Below, in pieces: positions 9,337 through 19,643 of a stretch of 64,000 nucleotides of DNA. Under the pieces are notes generated by a model. That model was not told the DNA's origin and ran no database searches. It was given only the letters and a program-made list of their open reading frames with translations. The DNA comes from UTCFX2 sp963788305. Its GTDB lineage: Bacteria > Chloroflexota > Anaerolineae > Anaerolineales > UBA4823. The number at the start of each line of letters is the position of its first letter. Position 1 is the first letter of the stretch. Made by a program: the position numbers and the translations under genes. Location: assembly GCA_963788305.1 (NCBI GenBank), contig CAWBGK010000003.1, positions 1-64,000 on the forward strand. The letters are read 5' to 3'.

Positions 9337-12282
9337 TCAGTTGTGCCAGATTAAAGTAACCGTGGTGCCTTGACCGGGATAGACTCTCAACGGACAGGTT
9401 CTGCATTGGATCGCTTCGGCGCGCTCGCGCATGATGGCCAGACCCAGGTGATTTGCTTCGGTTTCATCAACGGCGAAGCCGCGTCCGTTATCTTTAATCT
9501 TCAAAATCACCTCGCCCTGCCAATCATCATTGAAATTGGATGACATCGGGTTTGCGCTCAGGCTGACAGATACCTGGCTGGCCTGCAGCGTGTTTAATAA
9601 TATTATTCAAGCTTTCCTGGGCGATCCGGTAGAAGCTCAAATGCACATTTTCCGGAAGCGTTGGGATTTGTTGAATCGATAACTGAAACGGCAGCATTTT
9701 CCGGCTGACGATCGCCTCAGTGAGCTGAGCCAGCAGGTCTCCAAGTGGTGTCTTGATCAAGGCAGAAGGGCGGAGCTCCAGCAGGAGGGTGCGCATTTCT
9801 GCCAGAGCGCCGCGAGTCAGCAGGCGCAGGTTATCCAGGCTTTTCAGCCCTGTTTCTGGATCGCGCCGCCAGATCTGCGGCAGCACTTCCGCCGTCAGGT
9901 TCGCCGAGAAGAGCACCTGGGTCACCGAATCATGCAGGTCACGCGCCAGGCGGTTGCGCTCTTCGGCTGCGACGAGGAGCTGGTATTTTTCGGTTTGATT
10001 GACCTTTTCCCGGATCTGGGTGATATCAAAACAGATTTTCTCAAGCAGGGCTGCTTCGCTGGCTGAAAACAGCTTCTCTGTTTGCAGGTACTCCAAACCT
10101 AACAATCCCGGATGTTCTCTTGATCGTGGAGGGGTACGAACACCAGCAGCTTGCATCCTGAATCCCGCAGGTGATCGCCAAATGGACCTGCGAGGTTGCC
10201 GAACCGTTCGAGCGGGAAATAGATCGGCTGACCGGGCTGCTGGACCAGATCAGTCAGGATTGAAATCTGAAAGTGAATATGGTTTTCCTATTAAATCCGG
10301 ATGATTATCGTTGTGGAGCGTGTGAGACAGCAGCACCAGTTCTTTATTCCGAGTGTCGAGATCAGCGAAAAGAGGCCCCATTCGCACCGAACAATTTCGC
10401 AATCATCCCCACAATCTGGTGGTACGCCTGGGTGAGGTCGTCCGAATTCGAGACGTTTTGAGCGATCTGGTTGCTCAGCACCATCCATTCGAGCCGCAGG
10501 CGCAGCATTTCTTCCAGCCGGTGCCTCTCGCCGATTTCAACCCACAGAAGCTTGTTCGCACTGCTCAGCTCTGCTGTCCTCTGGTCGACCAGCTGCTCCA
10601 GCTGGTGGCGGTAATCCATGAGCTCGGTTTCGGTCAGCTTGCGCCGCGTGATGTCCTGGAATGTCATCAGCACGAATTCAATCTGGTTTCTTGCGTCCTC
10701 GATCGGCCTGGCCCAGACTTCGAGCGGGACCCGATAATCCCCGATATGCACTTCAATATCCTGACTTTCGACGAATTCACCTTGAAAAGCTCTCGTCGTC
10801 GGGCGCTGCTCACGCTGGTATGGCTCATCGCTCCCGATTTCCGTTAATTTTATCGCGGGAATGATCTCATCCAGCGGTTGGTCAGGTGAAAAAACAAGCT
10901 TAAGCTTTTCATTTGGATCTTTAAGCAAGGTTCTGGCACGCTGGTTGATGAAGTTAAGTTTTTGATTGGCGTCGTAAACCATCACCCCCACGGGCATGGC
11001 TTCAAGGAAATTCTTCAGGCGGCTTTCGCTCTCAACCAGCAAGCGATTGGCTTGTTCTGTCCCCGCCTTAAGCAGGTTGATCCGGTCGGCCAGCGCCAAA
11101 GACCACATCAACACCAGCCAGATCAGCCCAACATGGTAGAACCTTTCCGTCAGGGGAGTACTTGGGAGAAGACCGCTCCGAACCATCTCTGCCAAAATAA
11201 GTCCAATGAAGAAGCCAATCCAGGAGATGAGATAGATTACGGCAAGCTGGTGCCTTTTTCTCCAGTGGTATATCCCGGTTATCAATGCAAATAAGGGTGT
11301 TAGTAAAATCAGCGGGGAAGTGAGCTTAGCCATTAAGCCAAAGCTTGAAAATGGAATGATTACGATTATCAACCCCCATATGCCGATAAGGACATTAAAA
11401 AGTATATGGAATTGCGGCGCTTTTGTTTTTTGCTCCAAATATTCATCGCTGAACTTCAAGGATAACATGAAGAAAATCGACATCGTTATTCCAAGAAGCG
11501 GAAGTTTGAATTGGGAAAAGCCAGGCCATAGATATTGGTCGGCGAGCCCTTCATATGTGGAAAAAAATAAGATTGCGCTGGTTATGAATAAACAGAAATA
11601 CAGGTAAGTGACATCCTTTAAAGAAAAATACAAGAAAAGATGAAAACCAAGAATAATCAATAAAGCCCCGTAAAACAGGCCGTTCATCAGCATATCGTAG
11701 ATTTTTTCTACCGCAAAGATTTCCGGCTGCCACAAAGTGAATGCCAGGGTCATGGAAGAACCACTCTGGACGCGCAGGAAAAATGTCTGCTCGTCCTGGC
11801 TTAACAATGGGAGCTCGAATACAACGTGGTAGTAAGGGATATCGCGGGTTTCAAACGGCAGCAGCGCGCCGGTTTGCTTGACAAAATAACCTTCGTCATC
11901 CGATGACAAATACAGATCCAGATAATTCAGGTTTGGGAAATTGGCCTCCAGCAGAAATTTTTGGGTCAGGCTGGTCTCGTTGCGTAACCGCATTCGGATC
12001 CAGAACGTGGAATTTGTATATCCATAATTCGGCACGTCTGCCTCGCTTCTTCGAAAGCCGGAAGCGATTACAGGATTTGTAACATCGTTGATCGTTAGCT
12101 CACCGCTTGGATCTTCCAGGATATCGAAGTGTTTTCCCAGGATGATCTTCCCGCTCGCATCGGTGAGCACGAGCGGTTCCGGCACAGGCGGATTGCCTTC
12201 CTGCGCCAGCGTTGGGAACCAAAGCAGAAGCGCGGCGGTTAAAGCCAGGAGAAGTGCAGGAAATTTGTAGTTGACTTGTCAT
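9337..12282 (-). CDS. 7TMR-DISM/PAS/GAF histidine kinase, frameshifted
   Basis: A large membrane sensor kinase of about 980 residues. Domains in order: a signal peptide-like segment (LLLALTAALLLWFPTLAQ); an extracellular 7TMR-DISMED2-type beta domain (TNSTFWIRMRLRNET region); seven predicted membrane spans from about MLMNGLFYGALLIILGFHLF to GLIWLVLMWSLALADRINLL; a PAS domain (EAMPVGVMVYDANQKLNFIN) with a PAC tail (MTFQDITRRKLTE); a coiled coil; a GAF domain broken by frame changes near 10360 and 10150; a HisKA_3 phosphotransfer helix with ERNRLARDLHDSVTQ; and an HATPase domain with SLNNIIKHA, DNGRGF and HLGLAIMRERAEAI. The start near 12282 also requires a frame correction. The adjacent NarL-type regulator completes the system. 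Confidence 0.85.
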
Positions 12283-12419
12283 GAACAGAAGGTATTCCTG
12301 GGCTGAATCATCCAACCAAAGTCATTATATCTTAAGCAGCCATTCTAATCCTCAAGAACGCTTTCGGTCTTCTTAGTCAGGTCTTTATATGGGATTTTTC
12401 GTATCCGAACCCAGGAAGA

Positions 12420-12884
12420 TCAGCTCTTGTCGCACCAGTTCTTTTCAAATTGATAGATGCGGCGCTCGATATACCCGATATGGGGGTCGGCGACCGGTCG
12501 TTTTTCGACAACGAGCTGCATGGCCTGATCGGCGGTCAGCCCCTTGCCGATCAGCACGCAGCAAGCCATCGCCACGCTGCGGTGGATTCCAGCCCGGCAG
12601 TGCACCAACACCCGGTAGCCGTCCTGGATGACCGGCAGTGCGGCTTCAACGCCCCGCTGCAAAGTTCGGATCGGCATCGGCACCAGCGGGTTATCGAAGG
12701 TCGGCAGCCACAGCAGTCTCACCGGAGGTTGACCAAGCATATTCGAAGGCTTGATCCAGTGCATGGACAGGATCAGGCGCACGTTCAAAGCTCGGATCTC
12801 TTCGGCATGGTCGCCGCGCGGCGAGGCTGAGATATACAGATAATCCGTGATTTCAGAGACATCTGGACTGCTTGATTCTGGCAT
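12420..12884 (-). CDS. Dual-specificity protein phosphatase
   Basis: A 154-residue cytosolic phosphatase of the DSP/protein-tyrosine-phosphatase superfamily. The P-loop HCRAGIHRS (HCx5R followed by Ser) gives the catalytic Cys and Arg. The N-terminal segment EITDYLYISASPRGDHAEEI and the strand VRLILSMHW match the beginning of DSP domains, and a C-terminal segment KRPVADPHIGYIERRIYQFE resembles the final DSP helix. It is intact and follows a lipid-kinase-like gene in a signalling neighbourhood. The substrate is unknown. Confidence 0.85.
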   Translation of the reverse strand: MPESSSPDVSEITDYLYISASPRGDHAEEIRALNVRLILSMHWIKPSNMLGQPPVRLLWLPTFDNPLVPMPIRTLQRGVEAALPVIQDGYRVLVHCRAGIHRSVAMACCVLIGKGLTADQAMQLVVEKRPVADPHIGYIERRIYQFEKNWCDKS

Positions 12885-12960
12885 CTTCTATCTCACCGTT
12901 GATTTGTCGGACTGCCGGATGTTTATAGAAAGTTCTCCCGGCGCGTTGTTCCTTGTAAGA

Positions 12961-13841
12961 TCAAGCCGGGGTCAGGATTCTCACCCATCCGGGTACCACC
13001 TGGATGCTCACCGGCGTATATCCGGCCAGCTCGCCGTCCATCTGGACGGGCTGGGGCGGGTCGGCTTCGATGGTGATCTCGCGCCTGCCAGTGGCGAATA
13101 TACTCCGGGTTGAGCTTTGCGCCGCCAAGCCCAGCACCGACTGCGACCCAGCTGCGGATGCGCGCATCTCGAATGACGATCACATCCAGCAGTCCATCGT
13201 CAATCCGGATCGATTTTAATCCCAAACCGGCAAAACCGATGTTGCCGGCGTTGTCCACCAGGCAGGAAAAGCCTTCGGTTTCATGGAGCTTTCCGTCCAG
13301 GGTAAGTCGGTAATAAGCTTTCTCAGTGTCGGTCAGGGCTTTTAAAGCCCCGATCGAATAAGCCATGATGCCAAAGCGGTCCTTCAGCTCCCGATCAGCG
13401 ATCTCGACCTTGCGCGCCGCAAAACCCAGGCCGATGCGCAGCAGGAAATGGGTCTGATCGCCAAATAGACCGGCGTCAACTACTCGCACCTTACTATTTG
13501 GGTCGGCCGCGACCGCGGCAGCCTGGGCCAGGTTTTTCGGGACGCCGAGCTCGACAGACATCAGATTGGCGGTACCGCCCGGCAGGATTGCAAGGGGCGT
13601 CTGCGAGTCGCGCAAACCGCGGTGCCGCCTCCATCACCGTCCCATCGCCGCCGTAGGCTGCCACGACATCTGCGCCTGAGGCTGCTGATTGGCGGGCAAA
13701 GCGTTCTGCATCGCCGCTTTCCTTGGTGATGAAGATATCCCAATCAATCCCGAGCGGGTGGAAAACGCTGTTGAGGGTGTGCAATATCGGTTGGGGCTGG
13801 CCTGAAGCGGGATTTATGATGGCATGGATTTTTCGCGCCAT
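12961..13841 (-). CDS. Diacylglycerol kinase-like lipid kinase (DagK/YegS type), frameshifted
   Basis: A cytosolic lipid kinase homologue that would phosphorylate diacylglycerol or a related lipid with ATP. The N-terminal domain begins MARKIHAIINPASGQ and carries the nucleotide motif AAYGGDGTVMEA; after a frame change near 13590 the TPLAILPGGTANLMSVELG motif follows. The second beta-rich domain includes GLFGDQTHFLLRIGLGF and DAGNIG-type turns. A further frame change near 13110 leads to the normal family ending VQMDGELAGYTPVSIQVVPG. AGAGG lies upstream of the ATG. Specificity (DagK, YegS or sphingosine-kinase-like) cannot be decided. Confidence 0.8.
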
Positions 13842-13899
13842 AGAAATTTTCCTCTCTTAGACGGTCGAAGCTTCTGACAATGTATCTTCTAGATCGAAA

Positions 13900-14605
13900 T
13901 CACGAATGATCCGGCTGGATCGGTGTCAAACCATCCGGTGTTCCGGGAATTTGGTTTCTCATGTTGATGATCAAAATATAGACGCTGACAATTAATACCC
14001 AGGCGGGAAATACAAGCACCATCCAGATCGAGAGAGTTGTGCTTAGAAGGAGAATAACAGAGAACAGATACGTAACCACAGTTAACCAGCGCGGCATCAC
14101 ACCGGTACGAAGCCAGATTGTCCCCAGCGAGATCACGAAGACGCCGGCCATGCGCAGGGCATAAATCGTGAAAAGCTGGCCCATCACGACCCGACCGAAT
14201 CGAAATATATCGCTGTTCGCATACTCTTCCGGATTAATTGCGTAATTAACCGCGATCCCTCCAGCAATCGCACTGGCTGAAAAGACCATCGCCAGGAAGA
14301 TCAGCCCACTCCCAAAGAAAACCGTGGAAAAGAATTGATCCTCATACGCGCCCAGCCTGTCACGCACGACGCCCATGAACCAGAGGAACGCAATTCCTGC
14401 AAATGGCATCAGGCTCAGCGCGATATTTATCTGTCTGGGCCTCGTTTCCATTCCAGACATGTTGATCCAATGGACCAGTGGGGAGGGAAATCCGGAGCAG
14501 CACAATGCTGGCAGTGAAAAGCAATCCAAAAAGGATGCCCGCAAACGCTGCCGCCTACGGCGTTGTCAATCGCTTGCCGGATAATGAGTTATTAAGTTCC
14601 CTCAC
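13900..14605 (-). CDS. Hypothetical membrane protein (four to five spans), disrupted
   Basis: No function is recognised. A GTG start at 14605 has AGGAGG nine bases upstream and gives VRELNNSLSGKRLTTP, followed by an in-frame TAG (14555-14557) and then AAAFAGILFGLLFTASIVLL in the same frame; a frame change near 14480 leads into the long remaining frame. That part has hydrophobic segments such as SLMPFAGIAFLWFMGVVRDR, FGSGLIFLAMVFSASAIAGG, VISLGTIWLRTGVMP and FSVILLLSTTLSIWMVLVF. The sequence resembles uncharacterised membrane proteins from actinobacteria and Chloroflexota. The TAG could be a substitution error or a real disruption. Confidence 0.55.
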
Positions 14606-14698
14606 AGCAAAGTTCCTCCTGTTTCAATTCAAGATTGGCAAAAGTCCTCGGGTTGGTCATCCGGAATCATCTTATCACGGGATAAAAAATAACAGAAG

Positions 14699-14728
14699 AG
14701 GCTGTCCCCACTGAAGGGACAGCCTTTT
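14699..14728 (-). terminator. Intrinsic terminator after the phasin-like gene
   Basis: AGGCTGTCCC and GGGACAGCCT form a 10-bp perfect stem around a short loop. On the plus strand a TTTT follows directly; on the minus strand a T-rich stretch (TTATTTTTT) follows after about eight bases. It lies downstream of the phasin-like gene and upstream of the membrane protein gene and could act in both directions. Confidence 0.65.
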
Positions 14729-14839
14729 CCAGATTTCGGTCGCCTGTTGCTTATAAGCTGGATAAATGACCGGAATAATAAATTGGATCGTAATCAATCA
14801 ATTAGTATCAATGACGACCACGAGCATAAAATGGTCTGC

Positions 14840-15211
14840 TTATGGTTTTTTCAGCTCATCGATCTTCTTTGATAGGGCTGTGATCTTCTGGCTCAGCGTA
14901 TCAAAATCAGCTTTTGTTGGGACGCTCATCTTTTCGAAAACACTTTCAATATTCTTGCTGATGTCCTCTTCAACCTTAGCCGTCCTGCTCTTTCGCTTAT
15001 CCATCATTTCATGGAGCAGCTTTTTTGCATCCTGCTCGGCGATCTCACCGCGCTCGACCAGGCGTTTTAATAACGCCTCAATTTCTTCCTGTGCGATTGC
15101 AGCAGCGCCGATGGTCGCCAGCGCCATTTTTCGCACCATTCCGAACATCTGAGATTGGACCTCTTCTTCCTCTTCCAAGATCACATCTTCAACTTTTGAT
15201 TTGGTGGGCAT
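14840..15211 (-). CDS. Phasin-like coiled-coil protein
   Basis: An intact 123-residue, highly charged helical protein. The ATG at 15211 has AGGAGG at good spacing. The N-terminal acidic run (VILEEEEEVQ) is followed by a mildly hydrophobic helix (MVRKMALATIGAAAIAQEEI), then LLKRLVERGEIAEQDAKKLL, a basic turn KRKSRTAK, and a C-terminal coiled coil with heptad-like spacing (LSQKITALSKKIDELKKP). This is the layout of small phasin-family proteins that coat polyester granules or act as scaffolds. No polyhydroxyalkanoate synthase is seen in the window, so a storage role is only a possibility. Confidence 0.62.
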   Translation of the reverse strand: MPTKSKVEDVILEEEEEVQSQMFGMVRKMALATIGAAAIAQEEIEALLKRLVERGEIAEQDAKKLLHEMMDKRKSRTAKVEEDISKNIESVFEKMSVPTKADFDTLSQKITALSKKIDELKKP

Positions 15212-15325
15212 GCTATTCCTCCTGCAAACAAATGGAATCTGATAAAAATTTTGTCCGTTTTTATGACGCACTGCGTCGCAAAAAGTATAGCACCACGGAT
15301 GCCAGAAGTCAAGAGGCTTATGCGG

Positions 15326-16538
15326 CTAAGGCTGCGGGATCCAGATCTTCCATCCCGGCATGAGTAAGTTGGGGTTACCAATTCTGTGGAATGAACGATC
15401 TCTGACCGCCATCTCATTCGTCGCGTTATAGATATCTACCCACCGCCCAGCATCACCGTAAAAGCGGCGCGCCAGCTGGCGCAGCCAATCCCCGCGCTTG
15501 ACGATATAGCTTTGACCGCCTTCCGCCGAAGCTGCAGATTCAGCGGTGGGGGTAACATTCGTCTCGCCTGCAATCTCTGTCGCTGGAACTGCTGTCGGCA
15601 CTGTGATCACTTCGACTGCCGACTCGTTCAGTACTGCTCCATCTAAACTGACGGTGCGAACGACAATCGGATTGTCGCCCGATTCCAGCTGACCAGTATA
15701 CGACCACTGACCATTCTCATCGACCGGGATTTCAGCCAGCTTGGTCTCACCAGCCCACAATTCGACGGTTGATCCTGCCGGTGCGGTGCCTGAAAGCGAA
15801 GCAGCGCCGCCAGGCTCGACATCGATAGTTTCGATGATTACGACGGGAACATCAGTCACAGGGGCAGCTTCTTCAATCGTCACAACTACAGCCTCAGACA
15901 CCGATATGACCTGGCCGTCCACGCTGACAACCCGTGCTTGGATCTGATAATCGCCAGGTTTGAGCTGGCCGGTATAAATCCAGTTTCCTTCCGCATCCAC
16001 AGGCACAACCGCCAGTTTTTCCTCACCTGACCATAGTTCAACCGTTGAGCCCGCTTCGGCCGTTCCGGAAAGGGTTACCTCGCCATCCGGCGCCACAATA
16101 GGTGAATCGATCTTTACGACGACGGCGGTAGCCTGAGGAGTGGATTCGCTGTCTTCAAGAACAACGACTTTCAATTCGCTCAGGGTTGTTCCGTCTATGC
16201 TCACGGAACGAGCTACAATCTGATTTTCGCCCAATTCCGTCTGAACCGTGGTCGTCCATACCCCGGAGGCATCCACTGGAACGGATGCAAGTCTGGTTTC
16301 GCCAGCCCATAGCTCTACGGTCGATCCTGCTTCCGCGCTGCCAGAAAGGGTCAAGCCATCTTGCGACGCAACCTGATCCAGGATTTGAACCTCGGCAGTC
16401 CCGGGGGTTCGGGGGAGACACCTGTGCACCCGAGTTTGAGCTTCTCAGGAAGGAGATCGCAAAAAACAGGAGCAGACCCAGCAGCACAGCGCCTTTAATA
16501 AGGTCAAAGCTGCGCGTACTCCACCGATCATCGTTCAT
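15326..16538 (-). CDS. Membrane-anchored Ig-like repeat protein with C-terminal LysM
   Basis: An exported or membrane-anchored protein of about 400 residues. The N-terminus MNDDRWSTRSFDLIKG is followed by a hydrophobic anchor (AVLLGLLLFFAISFL). Three similar Ig-like repeats of about 90 residues follow, each with AGSTVELWAGE or WSGE and a ...PVDxxGxW... strand, separated by Val/Thr/Pro-rich linkers. The C-terminus is a LysM-type domain (QSYIVKRGDWLRQLARRFYG, ending GNPNLLMPGWKIWIP) that would bind peptidoglycan-type glycans. A frame change lies in the C-run near 16420 just after the anchor. It abuts the helix-hairpin-helix gene (2 bp apart). Confidence 0.75.
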
Positions 16539-16539
16539 T

Positions 16540-17864
16540 TCAATCCACCTTTCCAGGATCTGGCTCGGGCTCAGGTAATGGTTCTAGCTCAGGCAAAGAC
16601 TCGGGTAGAGGTTCAGGCTTGGGTAGAGGTTCGGGTTCAGTCAACGGCTCGGCATTGGGTTCAGGCTCGGGTAGAGTTTCCAACTCTGGCAGAGGCTCGG
16701 GCTCAAGTTCAGGCTCAAGCTCAGGTTCAGGCTCGGGTAGAGGTTCTAGCTCTGGCAGAGGCTCGGGCTCAAGTTCAGGCTCAAGCCCAGGATCAAGCTC
16801 GGTTTCGGGCTCGAGCAGAGGCTCAGGCCCAGGTTCAAGCTCGGGTTCAATACGTGGCAAAAGCTCGGACACAGGTTCGGGTTCTGGTATTGATGATCTT
16901 GTTTGCCCGCGTCCGGCTATGAGGGATTCCTTGAAAGCATGAAGCTGATCCCAGTCTCCCTTTGCTGCCAGCTGGGCCTGCGCAGGCCAGCTCACAACTG
17001 CAGGCGCAGCCAGCTTAAAATTGGGTCCTGCCTCGGCCAGGATCTCGAGCAAACGGTCTGGTTCGGCTCGGGAGAGCTGGACAAAGGTGCGGATGCCGTG
17101 CTCTTTAAGACTGGCGGAGATCTTTGGACCGATCCCCTCAATCACCGTCAGGTCATCCTCCGGTACAGGCGGCTGCGGGCGGCGCACTCCACCTGAGAGC
17201 TGCTCCTTCAAATTCTGGAGCCGGACCCAATCGTGGGCAGCTGCCAGGCGGGCCTGGCGCGGCCAGCTGGTTGGGTCTGCCATCCGAAAGGCGGAGCCTC
17301 CTCCAGCGAGAATCGCCTGCAGCTGCTCAACGTCGCTTTCTGCCAGCTCAGAGTAGGTATGAATGCCGCTCTGGTAGAGCAGCTCCTAAATCTTTGGACC
17401 GACCCCCTCAATCATGGTCAGGTCGTCCCCCACATCTTCATTCAACTGCGCCAACACCACCTGCTCGCTGCGTGTCGCTGCTGCAATCCCAACACCGGCT
17501 GCAAGCGGGACCGTTCCGGCAGATGCGGTTAAGCTGCTGATTTGTTCCTCCAGCGCCCTCGTTCCGCTTCCATCCTTGCCATCAGCGCAACCAGATCTTC
17601 GCGTTCGGCTTCCGCAGCGGCCAGCTCGCTTCGGAGCGACTCCATGTCTGTATTTTCAGACTCCAGATCGCCCTCTGCTGCCTCGAGCTGAGGAGATTTC
17701 GATTTCTGAACTTCCAGCTCAGTTTTTACTTCGTCGAGCTGGCTAAGATATTCGGACTCGGCTGCCATCCATTTCTTCTGGCGCTTTCGCCAGAAGAGCA
17801 GATCTACAACCCACTCAGATACCCAGCCGATCAAAATCCCAAATAAAAAAATTGGCCAGTCCAT
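16540..17864 (-). CDS. Membrane-anchored helix-hairpin-helix protein with Glu/Pro repeat tail
   Basis: An unusual protein of about 440 residues. It begins MDWPIFLFGILIGWVSEWVV (membrane anchor), continues with a coiled coil rich in Glu/Leu/Ala, then two helix-hairpin-helix modules of the DUF4332-like type: DDLTMIEGVGPKI...SGIHTYSELAESD and DDLTVIEGIGPKISASLKEH, each followed by a Trp-Pro-Ala linker and a D-W-x-x-L helix. The last 110 residues are Glu-Pro-Leu repeats. A frame change lies near 17545. In the first module an in-frame TAG (17386-17388) replaces the residue after GPKI; the second module has Ser there. The role is unknown; HhH modules often bind DNA or proteins. Confidence 0.62.
16562..16880. 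repeat. Degenerate hexanucleotide repeat encoding Glu-Pro tail
   Basis: About 320 bp built from variants of GGCTCG, GGCTCA, GGTTCA and GGTTCG hexamers. On the minus strand they encode alternating Glu, Pro and Leu (EPEPLPELEPLPEPE-type). The repeat is coding and very likely changes length by slippage. It has no spacer structure, so it is not a CRISPR array. Confidence 0.85.
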
Positions 17865-18160
17865 TTTCCTGCTCCTTTTGGGCTCTCGCTGCCCAGGATT
17901 GTTTCCCTTGATCCACCATTTTAACCAAGCGATAGTTCAATACGATGGTGTCGTTGCAACTTTCGAACCGCGCCTGCCTTTTTAGGCTGGCTCGAAAAAA
18001 TCAATTTTATGAATATTACGGCATCTGTTGACCTGGACGGCACGATATTTCTCAAATTTCCAAAGGAAAAAAATTGTTATGATAGTATTCTAGCCAACCA
18101 TCAACATTTTTGCGTAAAAAAACCATAACAATGCAGGAAGAGATTAACCAGTGCACTCCC

Positions 18161-19555
18161 TTAAACTACAGCTCTTAAGGTTCTAAACTCATCCTGAAAG
18201 AAACCAAGAAACCGCTCCGGGTCAGGGATCAGCCCCGCATCTGCGTTTAAGCCAAAGTAGACCTGATCATTGTAGCTGATAATGCTCAGTCCGACTCCAA
18301 TCCGGCCCGATTGCGGTACCCATCCCTTTAATGAAGTGATCTGTGCCCCTGCAAGGTAGACCGGATGGCGTGGTCCGGGTACATTGGTCGCGACAACGGT
18401 CCCTTTCATGTCCAGGATTTTTATCGCCAGATTTTCAATCCAACCGGGCAGCTGACCGAGGATATTGAGGATCGTATAGGAGGCGACATATTCTGCAGAA
18501 GCTTTCAATTTATCCATACCTTTTTTGATCGCGGCAAGACGATCCAGGGGTTTGGCTTGATCTAAAGGCAGGGTAAGAAACACCAGACCGAATTTGTTTC
18601 CGAGTTTCCTCATCGAACGTGCGGCCTCGCATGTTGACCAGGTTAAAGGCTCGAATGTTCCGCTTTCGAGGATCGTTATGAAAATCCATATAGCGCCGGA
18701 TGGCACCGGAAACGACTGCCATGAAGACGTCATTTACAGTCGCTTGATGGCTCCGGGCAATTTGCTTTATCTCAGATAGACCCAAAGGCTCAGACCATAC
18801 CGCCTTCTTGATATTTCCAAGTGGTCCTTTAAGCATCGTTTGTGGATCAGGCGGGCGGAATACGATCCGAACTGCCGCTGCAAGTATTTCGGTAAAATGA
18901 GGGTTTCTTTGGGCTGCAACCTGGCTGTGCGTGGGAGGTGGAGCAACCGGATCGGATTGAGAAAGAGCTGAGTTCAAATCATGGCGATGTTCAGCCAGCG
19001 GAACATGTTCAGCCATTGGATTACCGCCAGAACCCTCAATCGTTTGATGATTATTTTTATCAGCAAGGACATGGTCCACAGGCAGATCAGGAGAGGCTTG
19101 TGTCATCCGTAATAAAACCTGCATGAGGGAAATCCCGTCCGCAATGCAGTGGTGGACCCGGCAGACGATCATGCTGCCCTCTGGGGTGGTTTTCAACCAG
19201 GGTGATATTCCAAAGCGGATGGGAAAAGTCCAGCGCCGTGTTCATTTTGGCGTTGACCAATTCTTCCAGCGCAGCATCGTCCGCAGGATCCTTCAGGTTC
19301 ACTCGTTCCACATAGACTCTCAATCCGGTAATCAGGGTCATCTTCCCAGAACGGCCGGCTGAACAAACGATCAGGTATGACGATCCGCTGCCGAAAACGG
19401 CGGTAGCGTCCTAACGAGCTCTTCATAATAGAAATCAGCTGGTCGTAATTGATCTGCCCCATGAACTCCATAACCACTGTGATGATCATGGGGTTGGTTG
19501 GACTGTCCATGCGAAGCCAGGCTAAATCTACATTATTTAATCGAGTTTTTGACAA
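18161..19555 (-). CDS. Wax ester synthase/diacylglycerol acyltransferase (WS/DGAT), frameshifted
   Basis: A homologue of bacterial bifunctional enzymes that transfer an acyl chain from acyl-CoA to a fatty alcohol or diacylglycerol. The best start is TTG at 19555, preceded by AAGGAG, giving MSKTRLNNVDLAWLRMDSPT, a typical beginning. The catalytic motif is HHCIADGISLM (HHxxxDG). Further conserved segments are SHQATVNDVFMAVVSGAIRR, FNLVNMRGRTFDEE, TNVPGPRHPVYLAGAQI and GVGLSIISYNDQVYFGLNAD. Frame changes are needed near 19390, 19190 and 18590. With the phasin-like gene it could point to lipid storage, but the family also includes proteins with other acyl acceptors. Confidence 0.8.
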
Positions 19556-19643
19556 AGGGTTGCTCCTTACCAATAATCCATCAAGCTGATCCCCTTAAAT
19601 AGACTTGTTTGCATCCGAAGATTTCACCCATCGAGTCGAACGA

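Noticed and set aside
16562..16880. CRISPR-like or satellite repeat
   Set aside because: The units are contiguous degenerate hexamers without spacers and are in frame within a coding sequence (Glu/Pro tail).
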